A DNA stretch of 59,533 bases from contig CALUGI010000020.1 in assembly GCA_944320135.1 (NCBI GenBank), positions 1 to 59,533 of the forward strand, read 5' to 3'. Source of the stretch: an uncultured Phocaeicola sp. Lineage in GTDB: Bacteria > Bacteroidota > Bacteroidia > Bacteroidales > Bacteroidaceae. Both the position numbers and the translations under genes were made by a program. The notes below the pieces were generated by a model. That model had not been told where the DNA came from. It ran no database searches and saw nothing but the letters and a program-made list of their open reading frames with translations. Every line of letters begins with the position of its first letter. The stretch's first letter is position 1. Shown here piece by piece: positions 52,768 to 59,533 of this stretch.

Positions 52768-54810
52768 TCACCATTTCCATCTTATCTGCATCTGCAAATC
52801 ATATTTCCGGTTGCCTTGTATTTCTTCCGCATCTGAACCTATCCGATTTCTGTCGCGGTAATGCGTCCATCCCCATTTGGCTTGAATTGTCAACCGCTTT
52901 TTCCACCGCCAGTTCACATTTACGGCCATCCTGTTACCTTTCCCGTAAAAGGACATCATAGAAAAGGCATAAAGCAACCCCGGTTCGTACAGATAAACTC
53001 GCGAAGCATAATCGTCGGTATGAAACCAAGAGGCCGTAAACGAACCGCGCAACGGAAAACGTTCCGTTCCCAACTTGACCGTTGTGCTGCCTACGTATCC
53101 GTTCGAAGGGCTTTGTTTCCAATAAGACGAACGGATATACTCTGCCGTTCCTTTCAAACTTATCCATTCATTGCATGTATATGTTGCCTGAACGCGAAGC
53201 CGCTGGCGAATATTGGGCAACACAAACTTCATGTTTTCTCCCGAACTGAAGTTCTTTGCCTTGTTCTTGTAGCTGTATTTTATCAACACATCCAGTGAAT
53301 TGGAATGTGAATAGCTCAACTGCACCACTCCTTCCATCCCTATTGTCTTGTCCTTGTCCACCTGATAACGATACCAAGGGAAATAGAAAAAATCCATATA
53401 TGCCAACAGCTTGCATTTCGACAACGCGCTCGATTCCAAACCGATATAAAAACCAAGTTCGTTTTGCGTGCGGGAGTTTTCACCGAATCCGTTTGCATAC
53501 AAACTCTGGTAACGCTTGTCGTAATATCTGTTCATAACTGTCAGAGAAGTATTAACAGACGGTGAATAGCTCACCGAATGAAGCATGGCCAATGCCCCCG
53601 ATTTGTCGAAAGCCACCTCGCCTGACAGAATCGTTTTCTTCAGAAAGAACTTGTAGTTTGCCCCTATATTGAAAAAATCCTTCCCTCGCGGGTAATACCT
53701 GTTGTACGTGCGCAGGTCAGGATTCAACACTTTGTTGAAAACATTATAAACAGCAGTTACTCCATACTCGGCATATTTCCCGTTATAAGCCAAATCACAG
53801 CCAACCAGATGATTGCTGACTGTATTCTTCTTTTCCATATCTTTATGAAGCCGATGATAGCCGTCCGTTTTCAACGTCCTTATAAACGAGTTTTCCACAT
53901 TCGCGTCTTGATTGCGGAAAGAATAAAACGCGGACAAGCACCAGCGTTTCTTCAATTCCCAGGTTGCTCCTATTCCCTGAAGATAGTCCGCTTCATTGGT
54001 GGAAGTGTATTTGGAAAGTCCCTTCCCCCGCCTGTTTGCCGGAGAAGAAGACAGCTTTCCCATCGAAAACCCCATATTCATTACGAGCCCGTAGCCGAAG
54101 CCGGCACGATAGTTTCCCAAAACCAATGCCTTCATCCTGCCTATGTCTTTCAGAAGCAGACTGGCCGAATAGAAATCGTATCCCTTCCGGTTATGCTTGC
54201 GGAAGAAAGGCTCTCCTGCATCCTTTTCGGCGGAAAACCCGAAGAATATCCTCTCTTTATAGCGGAACTTATAGCGGACATTGTGATAAAACGGGTCGCC
54301 CAAATACCGCTTGTTCGGACTTTCGCGGAGCGTTTCTTCGGGATAGTCCGCATAACCGGCCTTCTTGTTCAGCGGAATGTCAATGCGGGCCGTCAGCTCT
54401 TGCCTGCCGTATTTCCACACGTCTCGAAAAGCAATGCGCTCGTCTTCGCTTTCCGAAGGGCCTATATAGATGAAATCTTCCAAGAAACGCCGTGTCTGCA
54501 CGTCCATCCCTTCCACGCCGAGCAGCTCGTTTTTCGTGAGCATCGGCCCGTATTTATAAAGATAATACAGAATGTTCTCAATCATTTTGTCGGAAAGGAA
54601 GGGCAATTGCTCCAGCTGTTCTTTCGTGGCGGAATTGATGTTGAGAGGGTGTTCGGCCAACTCGCTCAGTTCTTCATGCCAGTCTTGCATGACGGCAAGC
54701 GACTCTTCGTCGTCTGTCTGCTCCAACCATTCCATCCAGGCCGATTGGGCATAGAGATTTGAACAGATGCAACAACTTAATAGACAGATAATACAACAGT
54801 TTTTCAACAT
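52768..54810 (-). CDS. Helix-hairpin-helix domain fused to an outer-membrane-type beta-barrel
   Basis: I start at the ATG at 54810 (680 residues) because it gives the signal peptide MLKNCCIICLLSCCICSNLYAQ; the upstream GTG adds nothing. Residues about 45-115 hold a ComEA-like double HhH (LNINSATKEQLEQLPFLSD, LLGVEGMDVQTRRFLEDFIYIG). From about 130 the protein is a string of amphipathic strands with alternating aromatic residues (YFDFFYFPWYRYQV, VQLSYSHSNSLDVLIKYSYK, IQAKWGWTHYRDRNRIG) ending in MQIRWKW, a typical barrel C-terminus. HhH modules bind DNA, so a link to DNA uptake at the outer membrane is possible but unproven. It diverges from the DUF4294 gene across an 80 bp gap. Confidence 0.7.
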   Translation of the reverse strand: MLKNCCIICLLSCCICSNLYAQSAWMEWLEQTDDEESLAVMQDWHEELSELAEHPLNINSATKEQLEQLPFLSDKMIENILYYLYKYGPMLTKNELLGVEGMDVQTRRFLEDFIYIGPSESEDERIAFRDVWKYGRQELTARIDIPLNKKAGYADYPEETLRESPNKRYLGDPFYHNVRYKFRYKERIFFGFSAEKDAGEPFFRKHNRKGYDFYSASLLLKDIGRMKALVLGNYRAGFGYGLVMNMGFSMGKLSSSPANRRGKGLSKYTSTNEADYLQGIGATWELKKRWCLSAFYSFRNQDANVENSFIRTLKTDGYHRLHKDMEKKNTVSNHLVGCDLAYNGKYAEYGVTAVYNVFNKVLNPDLRTYNRYYPRGKDFFNIGANYKFFLKKTILSGEVAFDKSGALAMLHSVSYSPSVNTSLTVMNRYYDKRYQSLYANGFGENSRTQNELGFYIGLESSALSKCKLLAYMDFFYFPWYRYQVDKDKTIGMEGVVQLSYSHSNSLDVLIKYSYKNKAKNFSSGENMKFVLPNIRQRLRVQATYTCNEWISLKGTAEYIRSSYWKQSPSNGYVGSTTVKLGTERFPLRGSFTASWFHTDDYASRVYLYEPGLLYAFSMMSFYGKGNRMAVNVNWRWKKRLTIQAKWGWTHYRDRNRIGSDAEEIQGNRKYDLQMQIRWKW

Positions 54811-54890
54811 AGAAATAAACAGGGTTAACAACACGCATAAATACGTTAACGGAAACGGATATTCAGATTATTATTTTTACTTTTGCCAAC

Positions 54891-55493
54891 ATGAAACTAT
54901 GGATATACATAACATTCATTCTGCTGATAGGTTTCGCCTCCAATTCCGGCGGACAGGAACCGCTTCATACCTCAATCAGAGGATATAAAGTTCCGGCCAT
55001 CGTCCGCAACGGGGACACTATACCTCATATAACGCTCAGACTCGTTTACGTCTACCCGAAATTAAGGTTTAAAAACAAAAGACAAGAAAGATATTACTAC
55101 AAGCTGGTCAGAGACGTGAAGAAAACGCTTCCTATCGCCAAAGAAATACGGAATGTGGTAATCGAGACATACGAATTTTTAGAAACGCTTCCTGACGATG
55201 AAGCCAAACAGAGGCATATAAAAGCTGTAGAGAAGGGATTGAAGAAACAATACACCCCACGGATGAAAAAGCTGACGTTTTCGCAGGGAAAACTGTTGAT
55301 AAAGCTGGTAGACCGGGAGTGCAACCAATCTTCCTTCCGTTTGGTGCGCGCCTTTATGGGACCGTTCAAGGCAGGATTCTACCAGACGTTCGCCGCCTTA
55401 TTCGGCGCCAGCCTGAAAAAAGAATACCATCCTGAAGACGAAGACAGGATGATTGAAAGGGTAGCTACTCTTGTAGAAAACGGGCAACTTTAA
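54891..55493 (+). CDS. DUF4294 domain protein
   Basis: A 200-residue protein with signal peptide (about 1-22, SGGQ). The DUF4294 domain is about 35-170: GDTIPHITLRLVYVYPKLRFKNKRQERYYYKLVRDVKKTLPIAKE and SFRLVRAFMGPFKAGFYQTFAALFGASLKKEY. It is found across Bacteroidetes, small and secreted, with no known function. A -7 box TACTTTTG (54878-54885) lies only 5 bases before the ATG, so the message may be nearly leaderless or the start may be later. Shares a short divergent gap with the HhH/barrel gene. Confidence 0.8.
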   Translation: MKLWIYITFILLIGFASNSGGQEPLHTSIRGYKVPAIVRNGDTIPHITLRLVYVYPKLRFKNKRQERYYYKLVRDVKKTLPIAKEIRNVVIETYEFLETLPDDEAKQRHIKAVEKGLKKQYTPRMKKLTFSQGKLLIKLVDRECNQSSFRLVRAFMGPFKAGFYQTFAALFGASLKKEYHPEDEDRMIERVATLVENGQL

Positions 55494-55635
55494 CCGCTGA
55501 TTTCCAACACGCTGCAAAGCCGCGAAAAAAAGCGGCCAACTTCGCCAAGACAAGCGGCCAAGTTTTCCGGGATGAACGCCCAGGTTTCCGAAGAAAAGCG
55601 GTCAGGTTTTTCAACCGACATATCAACAAACGTTG

Positions 55636-56187
55636 TTAACAACGGAGAACTTTCCTCATCTTGTCGGCAAACTCCCACAACACAATCCCCGCCGTAACCG
55701 ACACGTTCAGCGAATGCTTGGTACCGTATTGAGGAATTTCAATGCACCCGTCGCACATATCCACCACCTCCTGCTTCACGCCTTTCACCTCGTTTCCCAA
55801 CACTACGGCGTATTTTTTCCCCGGTTCCGGACAATATTCGTCGAGCATCGTGCTTCCTGCACACTGCTCTACGGCCAAAACGGTGTATCCCGCCGCATGA
55901 AGTTCTTCTACAGCCTCTTGCGTGGTCTTGCAGTATTTCCAGTCTACGGTCAGTTCCGCCCCAAGAGCCGTCTTGTGCATTTCCGGATGGGGAGGCGTAG
56001 CCGTAATTCCGCAAAGGTATATCCTGTTTATCAGGAACGCGTCGGAGGTGCGGAACACAGCCCCGATGTTGTGCAGACTTCTCACTTCGTCGAGCACCAC
56101 GGCCAACGGCAACTTGTCGGCTTCCTTGAACTCGTCCGCCGTCAGGCGGTTCATTTCCGTTATTTTCAGTTTCCTCAATCCAGACAT
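55636..56187 (-). CDS. SpoU/TrmH-family RNA methyltransferase
   Basis: A 183-residue SPOUT enzyme. The three SpoU motifs are present: NIGAVFRTSDAF (motif 1, about 41-52), VVLGNEVKGV (motif 2) and IPQYGTKHSLNVSVTAGIVLWEF (motif 3, about 150-172), which build the SAM-binding trefoil knot. It methylates a ribose 2'-hydroxyl in tRNA or rRNA; the exact site cannot be read. The short N-terminus lacks the rRNA-binding domain, as in TrmL/TrmH-like small members. A -7 box TATCTTTG lies at 56211-56218 on minus, 24 bases upstream. Single gene. Confidence 0.9.
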   Translation of the reverse strand: MSGLRKLKITEMNRLTADEFKEADKLPLAVVLDEVRSLHNIGAVFRTSDAFLINRIYLCGITATPPHPEMHKTALGAELTVDWKYCKTTQEAVEELHAAGYTVLAVEQCAGSTMLDEYCPEPGKKYAVVLGNEVKGVKQEVVDMCDGCIEIPQYGTKHSLNVSVTAGIVLWEFADKMRKVLRC

Positions 56188-56210
56188 GGCTTTTCTTCTT
56201 TATTGACGGG

Positions 56211-56218
56211 CAAAGATA
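56211..56218 (-). promoter_or_regulatory. -7 box of the SpoU gene
   Basis: TATCTTTG on minus fits TAnnTTTG; no clear -33 box. The leader would be about 17 bases. Confidence 0.45.
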
Positions 56219-56423
56219 CGAACTATATTCATAACCCTGTTGAAAACGGCGGAAAACGTGTAAATATCCGAAGCAAAGAAAATGAAAAGATTTCCTTGCA
56301 AAATCCGCACGAATCCTTATACTCGCCCCGAAACCAACAATGCAAAAAAAGAACCCGTTTTTTGCATCCGTAATTTAAACACATTCTTATCCGCTTTTAA
56401 AGGGATGATAAACGAAAAGTTTT

Positions 56424-56536
56424 TAACTTTGCCGAAAATAAACAGCTTGTTAATTTCCGGCGCAATGAAAACAATATCAACGGATAACCATGTGGACGGA
56501 CAACTCATATCTCCCAGCTCCGTATCAATAACGTAA
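56424..56536 (+). other. Promoter and small ORF ahead of nadA
   Basis: TAACTTTG (56424-56431) matches the -7 box. About 34 bases later an ATG (56465) opens a 23-codon frame ending at 56536 (product begins MKTISTDNHVDG), about 100 bp before nadA. It has no RNA hairpin or cysteine-rich character and no known family. It could be a leader peptide, a small protein, or chance. Confidence 0.3.
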
Positions 56537-56634
56537 AAAGCAAACGAAGCGGAAAGATTTTTCAAACACAATTAACCGGCTATTATCAGTATCATACATT
56601 CTTTTTAGAAAGAAGAAAAAATAATAAGAATATA

Positions 56635-57627
56635 ATGAATAAAGAGAATTGGTTGAAAAAGGGGTATGTCGATGAACCCGTCGGCGAGGGCATCGACTTG
56701 AAGAAGGAAATAAGGAACCTCTGCAAAGAAAAGAACGCCGTTATCCTGGGCCACTTCTATCAGGCCGACGAAATACAGGAGATAGCAGACTTCATCGGAG
56801 ACAGCCTGGCGCTTGCGCAATGGGCCGCAAAGACTCCGGCTGAGATTATCGTGATGTGCGGAGTGCATTTCATGGGCGAGACGGCTAAAATCCTTTGTCC
56901 GGACAAGAAAGTGCTCATTCCGGACATGAACGCCGGATGTTCCTTGGCGGACAGTTGTCCGGCTGATGCGTTTGCCCGCTTCGTAGCTGCGCATCCGGGG
57001 TATAAAGTGATTTCGTATGTGAACACCAGTGCGGCGGTAAAAGCCGTAACCGATGTGGTGGTGACTTCTACCAATGCCCGCCAGATTGTTGAGAGCTTCC
57101 CGAAAGACCAGAAGCTCATCTTCGGTCCGGACAAGAATTTAGGAAGCTATATCAACGCGATAACGGGGCGCAACATGTTGCTTTGGGACGGAGCCTGCCA
57201 CGTGCATGAGAAGTTTTCCGTGTCGAATATTCTGGAGCTGAAAAAACAATATCCGGAAGCGCAGGTGCTCGTGCATCCCGAATGCAAGGGAGCGGTTGCC
57301 GAGCTGGCCGACAAAGTGGCGTCTACGGCCGGCTTGCTGAAGTTTGCTATGGAAAGCGACAAGAAGGATTTTATCGTAGCCACCGAAAGCGGCATCCTGT
57401 ATGAGATGAACAAGAAATGTCCCGGCAAACGCTTCATTCCGGCGCCTCCCGAAGACAGCTCCCATTCATGCAACGAATGCAATTTCATGCGCCTCAACAC
57501 GCTTGAAAAGCTGTACAATACGTTGAAGTTCGAGTGGCCTGAAGTGAAGGTAGAACCGTCTGTGGCGGAAAAGGCCGTCAAGCCGATAGAGCGGATGCTT
57601 GAAATCTCATCGAAGCTGGGTTTGTAG
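56635..57627 (+). CDS. nadA: Quinolinate synthase
   Basis: A 330-residue NadA. It makes quinolinate from iminoaspartate and dihydroxyacetone phosphate, the committed step of de novo NAD synthesis in the cytoplasm. The three 4Fe-4S ligands are visible: Cys102 in AGCSLADSC, Cys217 in HPECKG and Cys279 or 282 in CNECNFM. ILGHFYQADEIQEIADFIGDS (about 37-57) and GVHFMGETAKIL are signature blocks. The length is that of the family. No nadB or nadC is next to it in this window. A short frame with its own promoter precedes it (56424-56536). Confidence 0.97.
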   Translation: MNKENWLKKGYVDEPVGEGIDLKKEIRNLCKEKNAVILGHFYQADEIQEIADFIGDSLALAQWAAKTPAEIIVMCGVHFMGETAKILCPDKKVLIPDMNAGCSLADSCPADAFARFVAAHPGYKVISYVNTSAAVKAVTDVVVTSTNARQIVESFPKDQKLIFGPDKNLGSYINAITGRNMLLWDGACHVHEKFSVSNILELKKQYPEAQVLVHPECKGAVAELADKVASTAGLLKFAMESDKKDFIVATESGILYEMNKKCPGKRFIPAPPEDSSHSCNECNFMRLNTLEKLYNTLKFEWPEVKVEPSVAEKAVKPIERMLEISSKLGL

Positions 57628-57743
57628 TCAAACCTGTTAATGGGGCTTAACTGAGAATATCCACTTATTAAAACACGTTATAAAACAAGCATTTTTTGCC
57701 TTAAAGTTTGGAGAAAGGCAGAAAGTCCGTATCTTTGCAATGT

Positions 57744-57805
57744 GTTTTTCATAGTATTAGATTTAAGGTTAACAAAGGTTGGAGTACAGCGGTACTCCTT
57801 TTTTT
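57744..57805 (+). ncRNA. Candidate small RNA, copy B
   Basis: Promoter TTTG (57707-57710), 19 bp, TATCTTTG (57730-57737); start expected near 57744; hairpin GGAGTAC-AGCG-GTACTCC (57781-57798) and seven T (57799-57805). The RNA differs from copy A (21982-22044, minus) by one missing T. The stretch after the terminator (TATGTCyGTGCGC) is also kept. It sits between nadA and tRNA-Asp, with 57628-57706 holding nothing else. A family of many-copy small RNAs is known in Bacteroides, and this may be one of them; I cannot confirm the family. Confidence 0.7.
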
Positions 57806-57890
57806 ATGTCCGTGCGCTTTCAAGAGAGCAAACACAGGCATTGGATTTCAATATATTATGAATATTCTGAAAAAAATATCGTGAAATGTA

Positions 57891-57920
57891 TTGCAGGATT
57901 GAAAAATAGTTGTACCTTTG
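57891..57920 (+). promoter_or_regulatory. Promoter of tRNA-Asp
   Basis: TTG (57891-57893), 19 bp, TACCTTTG (57913-57920), expected start near 57927, about 36 bases before the tRNA. Confidence 0.7.
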
Positions 57921-57962
57921 CAACCGCAATCGAGAGAGAAAGCAACGAAACAAAGACTTTAT

Positions 57963-58036
57963 GGTGCGTTAGTTCAGTTGGTTAGAATACATGCCTGTCA
58001 CGCATGGGGTCACGGGTTCGAGTCCCGTACGCACCG
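57963..58036 (+). tRNA. tRNA-Asp (GTC)
   Basis: A 74-nt cloverleaf. The acceptor stem GGTGCGT pairs with ACGCACC (58029-58035), with G58036 as discriminator and no encoded CCA. The D-arm is TTAGTTCAGTTGGTTAGAA. The anticodon stem CATGC/GCATG encloses loop CTGTCAC with anticodon GTC at 57997-57999, reading GAC/GAT. The T-arm is ACGGGTTCGAGTCCCGT. An AT-rich block of small genes follows directly. Confidence 0.97.
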
Positions 58037-58041
58037 CAATA

Positions 58042-58111
58042 AACATTGAAAATCAATGTTTTACAAAATAAACACCCGATTTTTCACCCAAGAATGTAAA
58101 GTCGGGCGTTT
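58042..58111 (+). terminator. Probable tRNA transcript terminators
   Basis: AACATTGA-AAA-TCAATGTT (58042-58060) followed by TTAC, and CCCGATTTT...AAAGTCGGG followed by CGTTT (about 58074-58111), are two hairpins just after the tRNA. The first is the better placed. Confidence 0.5.
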
Positions 58112-58208
58112 CTGTTAATGATTTATCCTTTCTGCTTCATTCACCTTCTCTTGAAGGCTAAATTTTGATTGTCCATTTCGATTCTTATTTTTTATATCTA
58201 TTTGAATG

Positions 58209-58755
58209 TTATAATTCAGGAAAATGATTGACCCATCTTTTTGATGAAGCTCCCCATTTGAAGCCTCTATCCCATATTATATGCTTTAGCCAGTCACATA
58301 ACATCCAGCAAAAGCCACACAGCATATCCAATGGCTACCAAGCAAAAGACACCAATGCTATTGGAAAAAATATTGCTGAAAGAAATTTTATGATACTATT
58401 GAGAAAATATGAAATCCATCCTTCTAATATAAATGGAATTTGTAAAATTGATAGGCTTACTGTAAGTAGCATCCTTACAATTTTACCCAAACCTGCAGGT
58501 TCCAAATCCTTTATATACTTTTCCCCCCTTTCATCTATTTGAAAATAATCCCAAGCATCGTAATCATAGTATTCATATCCATCTACATACCCACTATAGT
58601 GTAGGCTGCCGTATTTTCTTAGCTCATTATTAAAATTTTCAGACGGTGGAATATTGTCAGCAAAATCCTAAATAATACATACATGGATTATAATATGCTT
58701 TTCCATTATGCTCGATTGCATAACGAATAGCTTTATCTAAACTTTTTCCTTCCAT
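58209..58755 (-). pseudogene. Broken gene for a small membrane protein
   Basis: From the ATG at 58755 the frame reads MEGKSLDKAIRYAIEHNGKA..YYNPCMYYLGF and stops. One base less in the T-run at 58662-58665 would join it to a long open frame (ADNIPPSENFNNELRKYGS...DYDAWDYFQIDERG, then a hydrophobic segment LLTVSLSILQIPFILEGWI). That frame ends at an in-frame TAG at 58335-58337, after which 42 more sense codons (PLDMLCGFCWMLCDW...) run to a TAA at 58209. So one frameshift and one nonsense codon are needed to explain a single gene of about 180 codons. I do not recognise the family. The sequence is AT-rich, unlike its neighbours. Confidence 0.5.
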
Positions 58756-58787
58756 ATTATCAATAATACGTTCTTTATGATTTTTAA

Positions 58788-59078
58788 TCAGTGATTCTTG
58801 CTTTCTTTCAACAATGCAACAAATAATAATATAGCTACAATAACATCTACTATATTCCAAAGACCTTTTCCTAATGTAATCTTAAAAAACGGTTGGAACA
58901 GTAAAGCTAAACTACCCCATAATAGCGTATTAGTATTCTCTTGCTTATTGTAGTAATGATATGCCATTGCAGCAAAAACGATTGTAGATAAATACCTTAT
59001 TAAAATAAAGTATCCATAAGGCATTGGCAGCAAACATAGCAATAGTGCTATAATTAAAGCTATTTGTATGTTTTTCAT
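58788..59078 (-). CDS. Small membrane protein, DUF6804-like
   Basis: A 96-residue protein made almost entirely of hydrophobic helices: about 4-22 (ALIIALLLCLLPMPYGYFIL), 28-44, 53-66 (TLLWGSLALLFQPFF) and 72-90 (NIVDVIVAILLFVALL). Size, helix number and the FQPFFKITLGKGLWNIVD segment resemble the DUF6804 family, of unknown function. It lies between two broken genes of the same kind, 12 bp after the upstream frame, and ends 33 bases ahead of the next start, so the three were probably an operon. It is the only intact one. Confidence 0.6.
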   Translation of the reverse strand: MKNIQIALIIALLLCLLPMPYGYFILIRYLSTIVFAAMAYHYYNKQENTNTLLWGSLALLFQPFFKITLGKGLWNIVDVIVAILLFVALLKESKNH

Positions 59079-59090
59079 ATAAACCGTGTA

Positions 59091-59453
59091 TTAAGACTGA
59101 AATACGATTCCTAAAATTAAAGAAATTATGGCTATTAAAAGAGATGTAAAAGCATCCTGACCAAGCCCTTTACCACTTGCCATTCTAACCAAATAAAATT
59201 TAGTTATTATTGGTCCTAAGATAATAGCAATAAAAATATTTATCAAAAATATCCAATACTATTCAATATCAAAAATGAGGCATTCAGGTATTACGGCTAA
59301 AACAAATCCACTTATGTACGGAATAGAGGATAATAGTGGAGAGTACATGTATCCAGGATAGTCTATTGAATCTCCGTTTTTTAATGCAGCATGACATCCG
59401 AATACAGAAATGAAACAAATAATTGAAATGATAAAACAAATAGTAGAAAACAT
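59091..59453 (-). pseudogene. Small membrane-protein gene interrupted by an in-frame TAG
   Basis: From the ATG at 59453 the frame encodes 64 residues (MFSTICFIISIICFISVFG...FVLAVIPECLIFDIE) and stops at TAG (59259-59261). The same frame stays open for 55 codons (YWIFLINIFIAIILG, FYLVRMASGKGLGQDAFTSLLIAIISLILGIVF) to a TAA at 59091. Both halves are hydrophobic, so a single gene of about 120 codons with a nonsense mutation is the simplest reading. The start lies only a few bases from a possible IS end (59459), so the gene may also have lost its 5' part. Confidence 0.5.
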
Positions 59454-59458
59454 AGAAC

Positions 59459-59533
59459 GACACTGTCCAAAATTTTGTGTAAATGGAAACAGGATTCAGT
59501 TATAAGTTCATTCTTATATCTGGATTCTGTTTT
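59459..59533. mobile_element. Possible IS256-type terminal repeat at the window edge
   Basis: GACACTGTCCAAAATTTTG (59459 onward) followed by TGTAAATG resembles the terminal repeats of IS256-family elements (TTTACACAAAATTTTGGACA type). If so the element extends to the right, out of view; on minus a short frame (KQNPDIRMNL, then stop) could be the end of its transposase. The body is not visible, so this rests on the end sequence only. Confidence 0.3.

Noticed and set aside
58209-59453. TAG recoded to an amino acid (phage-type genetic code) to explain the in-frame stops
   Set aside because: One of the genes also needs a frameshift, which a code change would not explain, and no other gene in the window shows in-frame TAG. 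Gene decay is simpler.
1-59533. CRISPR array, complete insertion sequence or rRNA operon
   Set aside because: No regularly spaced direct repeats, no intact transposase and no rRNA sequence were found.

Overview
The window looks like a chromosomal segment of a gut Bacteroidaceae bacterium (Bacteroides/Phocaeicola type). The evidence is two SusC/SusD pairs, two hybrid two-component regulators (HTCS), many lipoproteins with acidic residues after the lipobox cysteine, and promoters of the Bacteroides type (TTTG, 19-21 bp, TAnnTTTG) in place of sigma70 boxes. Species cannot be fixed from the sequence alone.

Layout. (1) 1-19445, all minus: polysaccharide-utilisation locus 1 (PUL1). Read in transcription order it has an HTCS regulator, an SGNH esterase, an ECF sigma factor, SusC, SusD, a three-Ig-repeat surface lipoprotein, an alginate-lyase-fold lipoprotein, a second SGNH esterase, an alpha/beta hydrolase and two fimbrillin-like lipoproteins, ending in a terminator at about 975-1019. 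A heparinase II/III-type lyase (19691, plus) diverges from the HTCS. (2) 21956-24714: a small RNA candidate, a SulP anion transporter and a rubrerythrin with a PerR/Fur-like palindrome. (3) 24866-51695: PUL2. An alpha-L-fucosidase and a PL8 lyase form a minus-strand pair. A second HTCS and a beta-helix protein are on plus. A second PL8 lyase has its own promoter. A long minus-strand operon reads SusC, SusD, DUF5017, then four DUF4988-type lipoproteins, three of them with beta-helix heads. (4) 51947-57627: ordinary chromosomal genes (radical SAM, HhH plus beta-barrel protein, DUF4294, SpoU methyltransferase, nadA). (5) 57628-59533: a second copy of the small RNA, tRNA-Asp, and an AT-rich patch of decaying small membrane-protein genes, possibly bounded by an IS end.

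How it works together (inference): SusCD pairs import oligosaccharides made by surface lyases, and the HTCS proteins sense breakdown products and switch on the operons. Several uronic-acid-cleaving enzymes (heparinase-II/III type, two PL8 types, one alginate-lyase fold, beta-helix proteins), three deacetylase-type esterases and a fucosidase occur with no sulfatase and no GH88 in view. That suggests an acetylated, fucosylated, non-sulfated uronic-acid polysaccharide rather than a classical sulfated glycosaminoglycan.

Most interesting points: an almost identical promoter-plus-terminator small RNA unit present twice, 36 kb apart and inverted; the paralogous DUF4988/beta-helix surface stack; an ECF sigma factor with no visible anti-sigma factor; and iterated operator-like repeats ahead of the PUL genes.
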